NCBI RefSeq assembly: GCF_003944835.1
Contig: NZ_RWIV01000001.1
Coordinates: 969,501-1,033,500 of the forward strand
Reading direction: 5' to 3'
From: Bacillus sp. HMF5848
Lineage (GTDB): Bacteria; Bacillota; Bacilli; Bacillales; HMF5848
Length of the DNA: 64,000 nucleotides
The translations under genes and the position numbers were made by a program. This document shows positions 42,185 to 49,498 of the stretch, piece after piece; within the stretch, counting starts at the first letter, position 1; every line of letters begins with the position of its first letter. The notes below the pieces were generated by a model. That model saw only the letters and a program-made list of their open reading frames with translations, ran no database searches and had not been told where the DNA came from.

Positions 42185-42264
42185 TTTAAATTATAATTAG
42201 GAATCTAATTCATGTGAATGATAAAATATGAATATACGATAAATATTTTTGGAGGTTATCTATT

Positions 42265-43200
42265 ATGCCTGAGAATGAGTCTTATACAACAGAAGAAATT
42301 GCTCAAATTCTAAAGGTATCGAAATTGACCGTTTACGATCTTATAAAAAAAGGGAAATTACCAGCATATAGAGTCGGAAGACAAATGAGAGTGGATGCTT
42401 CAGATCTTGAGGAATATAAGAACAAGGAAAAAAGGATTCGGAAAAGTGAAGGCTCAATCGTCAAAGGCAATAATACTGTGAAAATTCCTCAGCAAAATTC
42501 GCGGTCAGTAATAATAAGTGGACAAGACAACTGCCTAGATTTGCTTACAAAGTATCTTGAAAAAGAGGCAATAGGGATAAGACCACTTCGTTCGTATGTT
42601 GGCAGTTTAGACAGCTTGATAACTATGTATAAAGGAGAAGCAGATATTGTAAGCACTCATTTATATGATAGTGAAACTGGAGAATTCAATATTCCTTACA
42701 TAAGAAGAATATTAGTAAGCAACCCCTTGATAGTAGTAAATTTAATAACGAGACAATCCGGATTCTATGTTGCTAAAGGGAATCCAAAGAAAATAAGTAA
42801 ATTTAAAGATTTGTTAAGTGATAATGTAAAACTAATAAATCGAGAAAAGGGATCGGGAGCACGAATCTTTCTTGATGAAAAGTTAAGAGAGGAAGGGATC
42901 TGCCCTGCAGATATAAAAGGTTATCTTAATGAAGAAACTAGTCATTTAGGTGTTGGAGGAATCATTTCAAAAGGAGTTGCTGATGTTGGTATTGGCACAG
43001 AAAAAGTAGCGAAGATTGTCGGAGTTGATTTTATTCCCTTAATTAATGAAAGATATGATTTAGTAATGTTAAAGTCCGAGGAGAATAAACAATTGATTTC
43101 AACAATTCTTAGAATACTTCAATCAGGTACTCTTAAAGAAGAGTTAGCATCAATTGGATATGATGTATCTAATACAGGTAATATTATGTATGAGCAATAG
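42265..43200 (+). CDS. one-component regulator: HTH plus PBP-like domain, probable molybdate sensor
   Basis: A 311-aa protein. Residues 5-55 are an excisionase-type helix-turn-helix (YTTEEIAQILKVSKLTVYDL, then GKLPAYRVGRQMRV). Residues 80-311 are a substrate-binding-protein-like domain (the PBP-like PF12727 type), with INREKGSGARIFLDEKL and VGIGTEKVAKIVGVDFIPL. Its place divergent from modABC, sharing the palindromic operator, makes it the probable molybdate-responsive regulator, replacing ModE. SD GGAGG lies 8 nt before ATG. Confidence 0.85.
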   Translation: MPENESYTTEEIAQILKVSKLTVYDLIKKGKLPAYRVGRQMRVDASDLEEYKNKEKRIRKSEGSIVKGNNTVKIPQQNSRSVIISGQDNCLDLLTKYLEKEAIGIRPLRSYVGSLDSLITMYKGEADIVSTHLYDSETGEFNIPYIRRILVSNPLIVVNLITRQSGFYVAKGNPKKISKFKDLLSDNVKLINREKGSGARIFLDEKLREEGICPADIKGYLNEETSHLGVGGIISKGVADVGIGTEKVAKIVGVDFIPLINERYDLVMLKSEENKQLISTILRILQSGTLKEELASIGYDVSNTGNIMYEQ

Positions 43201-43361
43201 AAGGACATTAGCCCAAATAGGGAATAGGATAGTGTCTTTTTATTGCTAGATTTTAGCTATTTAATAGTAAATTGGTATGGGTTATTTTTTGCTAAAGAAG
43301 AGCATTTCTTCAAGAAGGAGAAGTGCTTTTGTGTTGGAATTATTTTACTGACGAAGCAGAA

Positions 43362-43386
43362 TAGCATACAAGAATTTTGTATGCTA
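43362..43386 (+). other. 10-bp perfect hairpin before a small membrane protein gene
   Basis: TAGCATACAA (43362-43371) pairs with TTGTATGCTA (43377-43386) around GAATT. No T-tract follows. It could be an operator or a leader hairpin of the gene at 43437. The rest of 43201-43436 shows no gene. Confidence 0.45.
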
Positions 43387-43436
43387 ACTAATCATATTTA
43401 TGGTGTAAGTGTTAATGTATGATTGGAGGACTTTTA

Positions 43437-43691
43437 ATGGTGAATTGGAGTCAAATAAGAGAAAAAGGAAAACAAAGATTTGTCTTGATGTTTAGCCTTG
43501 TCTTATCATTACCGCTTGTAATTGACTACTATATAATTAAATTTCTCCTTAACTCATTTAGAATTGAGATTGCAATTACTGAGGTATTAATTGTATGGAT
43601 TATATGTTTAACAATAGGGTTTGCATTCGCTTTATATGGTTGGAGTAGGATGGAAAAAGATTGGCATGAAAATAATTCCTTATTCAAGTAA
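43437..43691 (+). CDS. small two-helix membrane protein
   Basis: An 84-aa protein with two hydrophobic segments (FVLMFSLVLSLPLVIDYYII and VLIVWIICLTIGFAFALYGW) joined by a short loop and flanked by charged ends. I recognise no family. ATG 43437 lies 7 nt from GGAGG and is chosen over 43419. It stands alone between the mod regulator and the convergent ABC operon. Confidence 0.65.
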   Translation: MVNWSQIREKGKQRFVLMFSLVLSLPLVIDYYIIKFLLNSFRIEIAITEVLIVWIICLTIGFAFALYGWSRMEKDWHENNSLFK

Positions 43692-43710
43692 ACTCAGTTT
43701 AGTGAAACAA

Positions 43711-43733
43711 GGAGCTGTTAATACCCCAGCTCC
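43711..43733 (-). terminator. weak terminator of the ECF-ABC operon
   Basis: GGAGCTG (43711-43717) pairs with CAGCTCC (43727-43733). Beyond it on the minus strand lies TTGTTTC, a weak T-tract, just after the permease stop. Confidence 0.5.
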
Positions 43734-43743
43734 GGTGGATAGT

Positions 43744-44961
43744 TCAAAGAACCTGGTGATTTTTAAAACTGTGATATGCAAATGGTAAAAGAACGATGGT
43801 CATCAATAATGAAAATATCGGCATAAATATAAAAGGAGACACTGATACGTTTATCATTTCATATTGAATAGGCGATAAAGTTGACCAAATTGTCATCATA
43901 TTAGACGGAAGCAAATGAAACAAATTATATAGCAAGATATTTGTTTCTGACACGCTCATCATCATAGGTGTAAAAGTGATCACGCTAATGATAATGATAA
44001 CACCAAAAGGTGATTTGAACTTCGATGAAAGTAACAAAGTGATAGCAACCGTAAAAATGTTTGCAAGTAATATACAACCTGCGAAGATAGCTGATACCTG
44101 CCACATATTGAATGGATATACACTTAGTGGTTGAAATAATTGGAAGGCTGCCAAAGCTCCGTCGAATCCATATAAAAACATACACTCCAAATAAGTAATG
44201 ACTGCTAGAAACATGTAAATAATTGTGGCAAATGAAATACCAGTGAATAGCTTTGCAAAAATAACTTTATTTTTCCCGTACTTCGACGACAGAATCAATT
44301 GAGCAGCGCCTGTACCGTATTCTTCTGAAAAAATGGGAGCAATACAAATAGCAACTGCAAAGCAACACATTACCCCTGTTGTATACATGACAACTAGAAA
44401 TCTCTGATAACCTTCTATTGAATCAAACACAAATGGTTTTTTTACATTTGAGTCTAGGTGTAGTAACTTTTCTTTTGATCTATCACGTAACGATGTGTTC
44501 TGAACGACATCTTGTACTTTGGATTGTCTAATGGTATAAAAATCTTCTGCTTGTTTTGTGCTTAGATTTTGAAGATCCTCAAGTGCGAATCTCTGAGCTC
44601 CTGTATTATATACAGGTATCATAATTCTTCTTATGCTGCTGTATGGTCGGGCATATTGCTCATATTCCATGGTTGTTATATAGCGTTCTTTTTCAGGGAT
44701 TTTTGCGTATGCTTCTCTTGTCTCTAAAAGTAAGCTAGAATCAAGCTTTCGCCCGGCTAGTGCTCTTGCATACTCTATGTCGGTAACCATAGATTCATAC
44801 TTACTTTCCTTTGGTATACCATCAACATAATGGTGGCCTATGAGTGTTCCTACATTTCCTAAAACAATAGCTAACAATGCTAAAAATAGTGTTATATATG
44901 TACTTTTCCTTTTAAAGATCTTCTTATATTCAAACCTTACAAGATCCCAAAAACTACTCAT
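43744..44961 (-). CDS. ABC transporter permease of the ECF-linked module
   Basis: A 405-aa ABC-2-like permease. One hydrophobic segment lies near residue 25 (TYITLFLALLAIVLGNVGTL), then a ~150-aa extracytoplasmic domain, then five or six C-terminal segments. FSEEYGTGAAQLILSSKYGK is a typical ABC-2 loop. ATG 44961 lies after GAGGTGAGTGAC and overlaps the ATPase stop, so the two are coupled. It is the last gene of a sigma factor-membrane protein-ATPase-permease operon. Substrate unknown, possibly an envelope-active antibiotic or lipid. Confidence 0.85.
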   Translation of the reverse strand: MSSFWDLVRFEYKKIFKRKSTYITLFLALLAIVLGNVGTLIGHHYVDGIPKESKYESMVTDIEYARALAGRKLDSSLLLETREAYAKIPEKERYITTMEYEQYARPYSSIRRIMIPVYNTGAQRFALEDLQNLSTKQAEDFYTIRQSKVQDVVQNTSLRDRSKEKLLHLDSNVKKPFVFDSIEGYQRFLVVMYTTGVMCCFAVAICIAPIFSEEYGTGAAQLILSSKYGKNKVIFAKLFTGISFATIIYMFLAVITYLECMFLYGFDGALAAFQLFQPLSVYPFNMWQVSAIFAGCILLANIFTVAITLLLSSKFKSPFGVIIIISVITFTPMMMSVSETNILLYNLFHLLPSNMMTIWSTLSPIQYEMINVSVSPFIFMPIFSLLMTIVLLPFAYHSFKNHQVL

Positions 44962-45823
44962 TGTCACTCACCTCACTAAAGTAGTATAAATATAAGTCTT
45001 CTAATGTAGCCTGTACACTATGGGCCTGCTCACAAGGTTTTTTATCACACACTAGCCGCAAAAACACATTGGACTCATTTTCTCTAATATTAATGACAGG
45101 GTAAGTTGACATCATTTTTTCTGCTGTTTGGGGATCAACGTTACATTCAAAAACCTTATGATCAATTACTCTTATAATCTCTTCTAAACTTCCCCTATGA
45201 ATAAACTGTCCATCTTTCATCATTAATATAGTACCAGCTATATTTTCAATGTCAGATACGATGTGTGTAGATAAAAGTACAATTCTTTCCGCACCAAGAC
45301 GAGAAATAAGGTTACGGAAACGCACCCGTTCTTTAGGATCTAGTCCCGCAGTTGGTTCGTCCAAAATTAAGATTTTCGGATTGTTGAGCAAAGCCTGGGC
45401 AATGCCTAGCCGCTGTTTCATTCCACCAGAAAAAGTTTTTATTTTCTTTTTTCTTACATCGGTTAGTGACACTAGTTCTAGAAGTTCCGCTGACTTTTCT
45501 TTTGCTCTTTTTTTGTTTAGTCCCTTCAAACTTGCCATATAATACAAAAACTCTATGGCTGTAAATTCTGGATAATAACCAAATTCTTGAGGTAAATAGC
45601 CTAAAGCTTCCCGATACTCTTCTTGCTGCACATCTATTCCGTTAAACGTCACTTCCCCACTGGTAGGTTTGAGTACACCACACATCATACGTATTAATGT
45701 AGTTTTTCCTGCCCCATTAGCGCCTAATAGTCCATAAACTCCTTTACTGAGTGTAATAGAAATGCGATCAACAGCAATTTTGTTTTCATATTGCTTTGTT
45801 AAGCGGTCTATGTTAAGTTCCAC
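44954..45823 (-). CDS. ABC transporter ATP-binding protein of the ECF-linked module
   Basis: A 289-aa ABC ATPase with Walker A GANGAGKTT, signature FSGGMKQRLGIAQALL, Walker B ILILDEPTAGLD and switch His in LLSTHIVSD. A C-terminal extension of ~80 aa precedes a TLEDLYLYYF end. It overlaps the permease downstream by 8 bp and the membrane protein upstream by 16 bp. These overlaps point to a single translationally coupled operon. Confidence 0.92.
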   Translation of the reverse strand: MELNIDRLTKQYENKIAVDRISITLSKGVYGLLGANGAGKTTLIRMMCGVLKPTSGEVTFNGIDVQQEEYREALGYLPQEFGYYPEFTAIEFLYYMASLKGLNKKRAKEKSAELLELVSLTDVRKKKIKTFSGGMKQRLGIAQALLNNPKILILDEPTAGLDPKERVRFRNLISRLGAERIVLLSTHIVSDIENIAGTILMMKDGQFIHRGSLEEIIRVIDHKVFECNVDPQTAEKMMSTYPVINIRENESNVFLRLVCDKKPCEQAHSVQATLEDLYLYYFSEVSDNE

Positions 45824-46545
45824 GCTAACTCCTCCAATTTCTTTATATATTTAACAGTCTGTATTGCCACTGCTACGAGTAAGATGCAAAATGCAATACC
45901 CCATACGTAGAATAATTGATCAGCAAAAAGGCTTACATTTGAAACACTTATAATGCTGCTGGAAATACTGACAAAACAACTGATACCTCCACATATATAG
46001 GTTACTTCTCTTGTTTTGAAATGGTTTAGTACGAGTAAGGATAGAACACAAGTAAGTAAAAAGGGAACAAGTAGATAAATCCCAACACGTATTAAGCCAT
46101 ACTCCATTTTTTCAAACAATGCTAATATCAGGATAGTGAATGTGACTAAGTGAATCCCGCTTAAAATTCCTAAACGTACGAGTATAATATTTAAAAGATT
46201 ATATTTACAACTCATTTCAAGCTCAGCCATGTTATACGATTTACTTCGTGCAACCTCGGTAATAAAGAGTAGTGCTATAAATGGTAAGATGGACGAAATT
46301 GACCATAACACGCTAAACGAATTGATATCAGTTAACAAATACAAGCTTAATAGCGCACCTATTAATATAAGGCTAGAACTAATCCACACTCGTTTTCTAA
46401 TATAGAATACTTGATTATAAATAAAGTCTAGGTTGCTTGTCTTAGGGAAGTCTAGATTTTTCAAAAACTCATCTTTCCGTTTTGGAGTAGGCGTGTGAAA
46501 GGCTGATTTTAATTCGATTTTTAGTTTTCTATTCAAAAAAATCAT
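45808..46545 (-). CDS. membrane protein, candidate non-canonical anti-sigma factor
   Basis: A 245-aa protein. A ~50-residue charged cytoplasmic N-terminus (LKIELKSAFHTPTPKRKDEF) is followed by about six membrane segments. It overlaps the sigma factor gene by 17 bp. ECF sigma genes are usually followed by their anti-sigma factor, and this protein holds that position, but the zinc-binding HxxxCxxC of ZAS anti-sigmas is absent. It may instead be a second transporter subunit. Function unassigned. Confidence 0.7.
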   Translation of the reverse strand: MIFLNRKLKIELKSAFHTPTPKRKDEFLKNLDFPKTSNLDFIYNQVFYIRKRVWISSSLILIGALLSLYLLTDINSFSVLWSISSILPFIALLFITEVARSKSYNMAELEMSCKYNLLNIILVRLGILSGIHLVTFTILILALFEKMEYGLIRVGIYLLVPFLLTCVLSLLVLNHFKTREVTYICGGISCFVSISSSIISVSNVSLFADQLFYVWGIAFCILLVAVAIQTVKYIKKLEELAWNLT

Positions 46546-46990
46546 CCTCCCTTAGCATCTGTTTTAAATTCTTTAGTGCTTTCTGTAACTTTCGATAAAT
46601 AACAAATCGAGAACAGCCTGCAATGCTACTAACTTCTGCTAATGACAAGTCATTTACATAGCGAAGTAAAACGAGCTCCTGTAAATCTTTTGATAAGGAT
46701 TCTACTGCCTGTTTGACTTCAAAATTTGTTGCAAACCTATCAAACTCACTTCCTACTGGAATATCCTGCTGTAAGGACTCCACTTTTATCTTTTTATTGG
46801 CATCAATACACAGATTTCTAGCAATGGTATAGAGGTATGCAAGAGGCTTCCCTCGATTGATATAAGAAGTTTGACTAAAATATTTCAAGAACGTTTCCTG
46901 TGTCAAATCTTCTGCTAATTGCTGATTTCTTGTTTTAAAATAACAATATCGATAGATTTTATCGTATTGATCTTCGAGATCTAAAGACAC
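46529..46990 (-). CDS. ECF-type RNA polymerase sigma factor
   Basis: A 153-aa sigma-70-family protein. Region 2 spans residues 5-70, with YCYFKTRNQQLAEDLTQETF and AYLYTIARNLCIDANK. Region 4 spans residues 95-145, with LVLLRYVNDLSLAEVSSIAG. GTG 46990 lies 7 nt after AGGAGG; a longer reading upstream to 47065 has no support. The gene leads the operon, and an ECF-like promoter is visible upstream. Similar sigma-ABC operons in Bacillus respond to cell-envelope or antibiotic stress; the signal here is unknown. Confidence 0.9.
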   Translation of the reverse strand: MSLDLEDQYDKIYRYCYFKTRNQQLAEDLTQETFLKYFSQTSYINRGKPLAYLYTIARNLCIDANKKIKVESLQQDIPVGSEFDRFATNFEVKQAVESLSKDLQELVLLRYVNDLSLAEVSSIAGCSRFVIYRKLQKALKNLKQMLREDDFFE

Positions 46991-47037
46991 ACGGCAGCCT
47001 CCTTTCACTATGTATAACGACTGGGGAGAGATAAATG

Positions 47038-47062
47038 TGCGGAAAAAAATGAAAATGTTACC
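47038..47062 (-). promoter_or_regulatory. candidate ECF autoregulatory promoter
   Basis: On the minus strand GGTAAC (47057-47062) carries the AAC motif typical of ECF -35 boxes, followed by a T-rich spacer of 15 bp and CGCA (47038-47041). It lies 48-72 bp before the sigma gene. The -10 is imperfect. Confidence 0.35.
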
Positions 47063-47217
47063 CAATTAATTTCATCATATCTTTTATCTATTGTTCATCA
47101 TATGGACTTTTTCTTACAGATTGTAAATTTCAAGAGGAATGTCAAATCTTTAAGAAGGAAATGGCCTTTGTTTATTGAAATAAAGAAGCAAGTTAGTATG
47201 AAATGGCGGGAGATATA

Positions 47218-48087
47218 TTGAGAACATTACAAACGATACTGTTTACTTGTGTACTTATTTTACTATTGGTTGGATGTAAGGTTGAAGAAGTTGATGTATA
47301 TGATATGGAGAATTCACAACTTAAAGAGCATAACAACCTTCTTCAAGAGAAGATTGTTAGATTAGAAGATAAAATCAACAAGATAGAAAAAGATAATTTA
47401 TTAACTTCCCCAGCTGCTGTGGAACAATGGTATGAAGAATTTGATAAGAAGTTTTCATTACTTAGAGTGGATAATTGGGATAAAGTGAGTATCTCAAAAC
47501 CTGGGGACGACAATGAAGTTACTATTTCTGATGAAAGAATAATGACTGCTATTGGGGACTTAATTGGTGGATTTAGAGACCCGGAACCATTTGGAAGTGG
47601 ACCGTTTTCTGACGTGCCCAACTATCAATATACTTTTGTTAAAGATGGAGAAGAGTTAACAATTGATGTCATAGCTCGAGACATCATTAGGGTTAACGAT
47701 GAGTACTACGCTACTAGTGAAAATTTGCATCTATTAGGAAACGCATTTTTAACACCTCCTCCATATCTTGAGGGGAATATTCCAATCATGACGAAGTTAG
47801 CATTAAGTGGGTATGTGGAAGTAGACACGGATTATTCGTATGGAATGTTTTCCTCTTTTAGAATTATTAATTTAACAAATGCACTAGCAGAATTAGGTGA
47901 ACAAATTGATTATGTTCCTTCTGAATTAAGTGAAATCTCATTAACATTACATTTTTATTTTTTTGGTGAAAAAATAACGTTAACAGTATTTAATGAAAAG
48001 TACACTAAAGTAACAAATGGCGTTAAAGAATATTGGTTTATCATAAATGACCCACATGTCTTTGAGAATATACTGAATGCTGGATAA
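47218..48087 (+). CDS. unknown coiled-coil lipoprotein
   Basis: About 289 aa. A TTG start at 47218, 5 nt after GGGAG, gives a short signal peptide with lipobox LVGC (Cys20). Residues ~33-62 form a probable coiled coil (LKEHNNLLQEKIVRLEDKIN). The rest is a soluble domain with no motif I recognise, rich in Asp/Glu and beta-forming residues. It is divergent from the sigma-factor operon, which may regulate it or sense it, but this is only positional. Confidence 0.7.
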   Translation: MRTLQTILFTCVLILLLVGCKVEEVDVYDMENSQLKEHNNLLQEKIVRLEDKINKIEKDNLLTSPAAVEQWYEEFDKKFSLLRVDNWDKVSISKPGDDNEVTISDERIMTAIGDLIGGFRDPEPFGSGPFSDVPNYQYTFVKDGEELTIDVIARDIIRVNDEYYATSENLHLLGNAFLTPPPYLEGNIPIMTKLALSGYVEVDTDYSYGMFSSFRIINLTNALAELGEQIDYVPSELSEISLTLHFYFFGEKITLTVFNEKYTKVTNGVKEYWFIINDPHVFENILNAG

Positions 48088-48213
48088 AAATTTATTTTCC
48101 TCCTATACATCATGGTTTCTTACCTGGAGCAAGGATTACAACCTTTATTTCGTGTTAGCAGAGCGGGTTAGTAGGCAAGTGCAATGTAATAGGGATAATA
48201 ATGGTTCTTTAAA

Positions 48214-48236
48214 GAGAAATAAATTTCTCGTCTTTT
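48214..48236 (+). terminator. weak terminator-like hairpin
   Basis: GAGAAA/TTTCTC (48214-48219 with 48224-48229) is followed by a T-rich tract, about 130 bp after the lipoprotein gene. The rest of 48088-48395 holds no recognisable gene. Confidence 0.4.
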
Positions 48237-48395
48237 TACTGAAGGGATAGGCGAATATTATATGTGTTAGGTATTAGATTGCGTTCAATACTGTGAGTTA
48301 TATTATCTGTCTCTCTTTTCGTAGAACCACACTGTTGCTTCTAAATCTTTCGGAGAGAGAACTTTAATTTTCGATTTAAGTAGGTGATGTTGATT

Positions 48396-48872
48396 ATGGA
48401 GTTTAAAGAAATTACGTGGGATAATCTCTGGGATGTTTTAGCGTTAAAAGTGAATGAAACGCAAAAAAAATTTGTTGCTGATAATGCAGTATTCTTGGCT
48501 CAGGCATACGTAAATGTAAAGTATGGGTATCCTGATAGCTGTTTCGCCATATATGAAAAGAGCGAGTTAGTAGGTTTTACAAAAGTAGTATATGTTCCCT
48601 CTTGTGAAGAAGCATATAATTTTAAAGAAGATTGCTATATGATCGATGTGTTAATGATTGATAAAAAATATCAAAAACATGGCTTTGGAAAAAAGGCATT
48701 AAAAATGATTTTACAATATATTGAGTCCTGCCCGTTTGGAGAATATGATTCAATCAAGCTTTTATGTAATGATGAAAATATTAATGCAATACATGTATAT
48801 CATAGCTTTGGTTTTATAAGTACTGATGTAATTATAAGAGGAAGAAGACTTTTTACTCGTAATAAAACATGA
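48396..48872 (+). CDS. GNAT-family N-acetyltransferase
   Basis: A 158-aa acetyltransferase. The acetyl-CoA binding motif is MIDKKYQKHGFGKKALKMIL (Q/RxxGxG/A loop). NDENINAIHVYHSFGF is the C-terminal GNAT end. The beginning MEFKEITWDNLWDVLALKV resembles BltD/PaiA-like polyamine acetyltransferases. The acceptor is inferred, not shown. ATG 48396 lies 7 nt after AGGTGAT. Confidence 0.85.
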   Translation: MEFKEITWDNLWDVLALKVNETQKKFVADNAVFLAQAYVNVKYGYPDSCFAIYEKSELVGFTKVVYVPSCEEAYNFKEDCYMIDVLMIDKKYQKHGFGKKALKMILQYIESCPFGEYDSIKLLCNDENINAIHVYHSFGFISTDVIIRGRRLFTRNKT

Positions 48873-48877
48873 ACAAT

Positions 48878-48930
48878 AACGAATAGAAAAAAGGATGTCA
48901 AATGCCATCCTTTTTTCTATTCGTTATTTT
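48878..48930 (+). terminator. very strong intrinsic terminator
   Basis: The 20-bp perfect stem begins AACGAATAGAAAA and ends TTTTCTATTCGTT (48878-48897 with 48906-48925), with a T-rich tail. It terminates the acetyltransferase gene. Confidence 0.85.
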
Positions 48931-49028
48931 GTTGAGTCGTCTATTAATATTAATTTCATGCAACTGTAGATTTATATCCTACACTAAACAGAACCCGTAG
49001 CCAATTGACTACGGGAGAACAGTTTGTA

Positions 49029-49289
49029 TTAAGCGAGTTGTTTTGGTTGTGAAAATTCAACCGAATTTTGTGCGATTTGAAGTTTTACGACTGTTGCTTT
49101 TAAGGTAGTTGGAGGATCTGAATCAAGTCCGAGCTGAATGTTTGATAAATCAACTACAGAACGAGCTAGCTGTTCTACAGCATTTTTTAACAGGTATTCG
49201 TCATACTCCTTGCCATCTCGCAGCATTGATTGAAGTATCTCCTTGGCTTGACGGTTAATTCTCAGCATTTTGTCACGTTCTTCGCTCAT
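49029..49289 (-). CDS. small helical protein, unknown
   Basis: An 86-aa soluble, probably all-helical protein (SEERDKMLRINRQAKEILQ at the N-terminus, DLSNIQLGLDSDPPTTLKA in the middle). No family is recognised. ATG 49289 lies 8 nt after AAGGGGGG; the in-frame extension to 49346 has no SD. It is divergent from the secreted hydrolase gene 210 bp away. Confidence 0.65.
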   Translation of the reverse strand: MSEERDKMLRINRQAKEILQSMLRDGKEYDEYLLKNAVEQLARSVVDLSNIQLGLDSDPPTTLKATVVKLQIAQNSVEFSQPKQLA

Positions 49290-49498
49290 TCGTAAAGCCC
49301 CCCTTTTATAAAGTGAACTTCCCACTAATGTAGTATATGTGAGCAACAGACAAGTAGAAGGTCTCTATCATATATAATTACATATTTTTTATGAAAATCC
49401 TTTTTTTGTAACAAATTGTACAAAAATACCTGCGAAATCATCGAACTTCATATGAAAGCAATTCGTATTATAAGTGTTATGGAAAAGGAGGGAAAATA

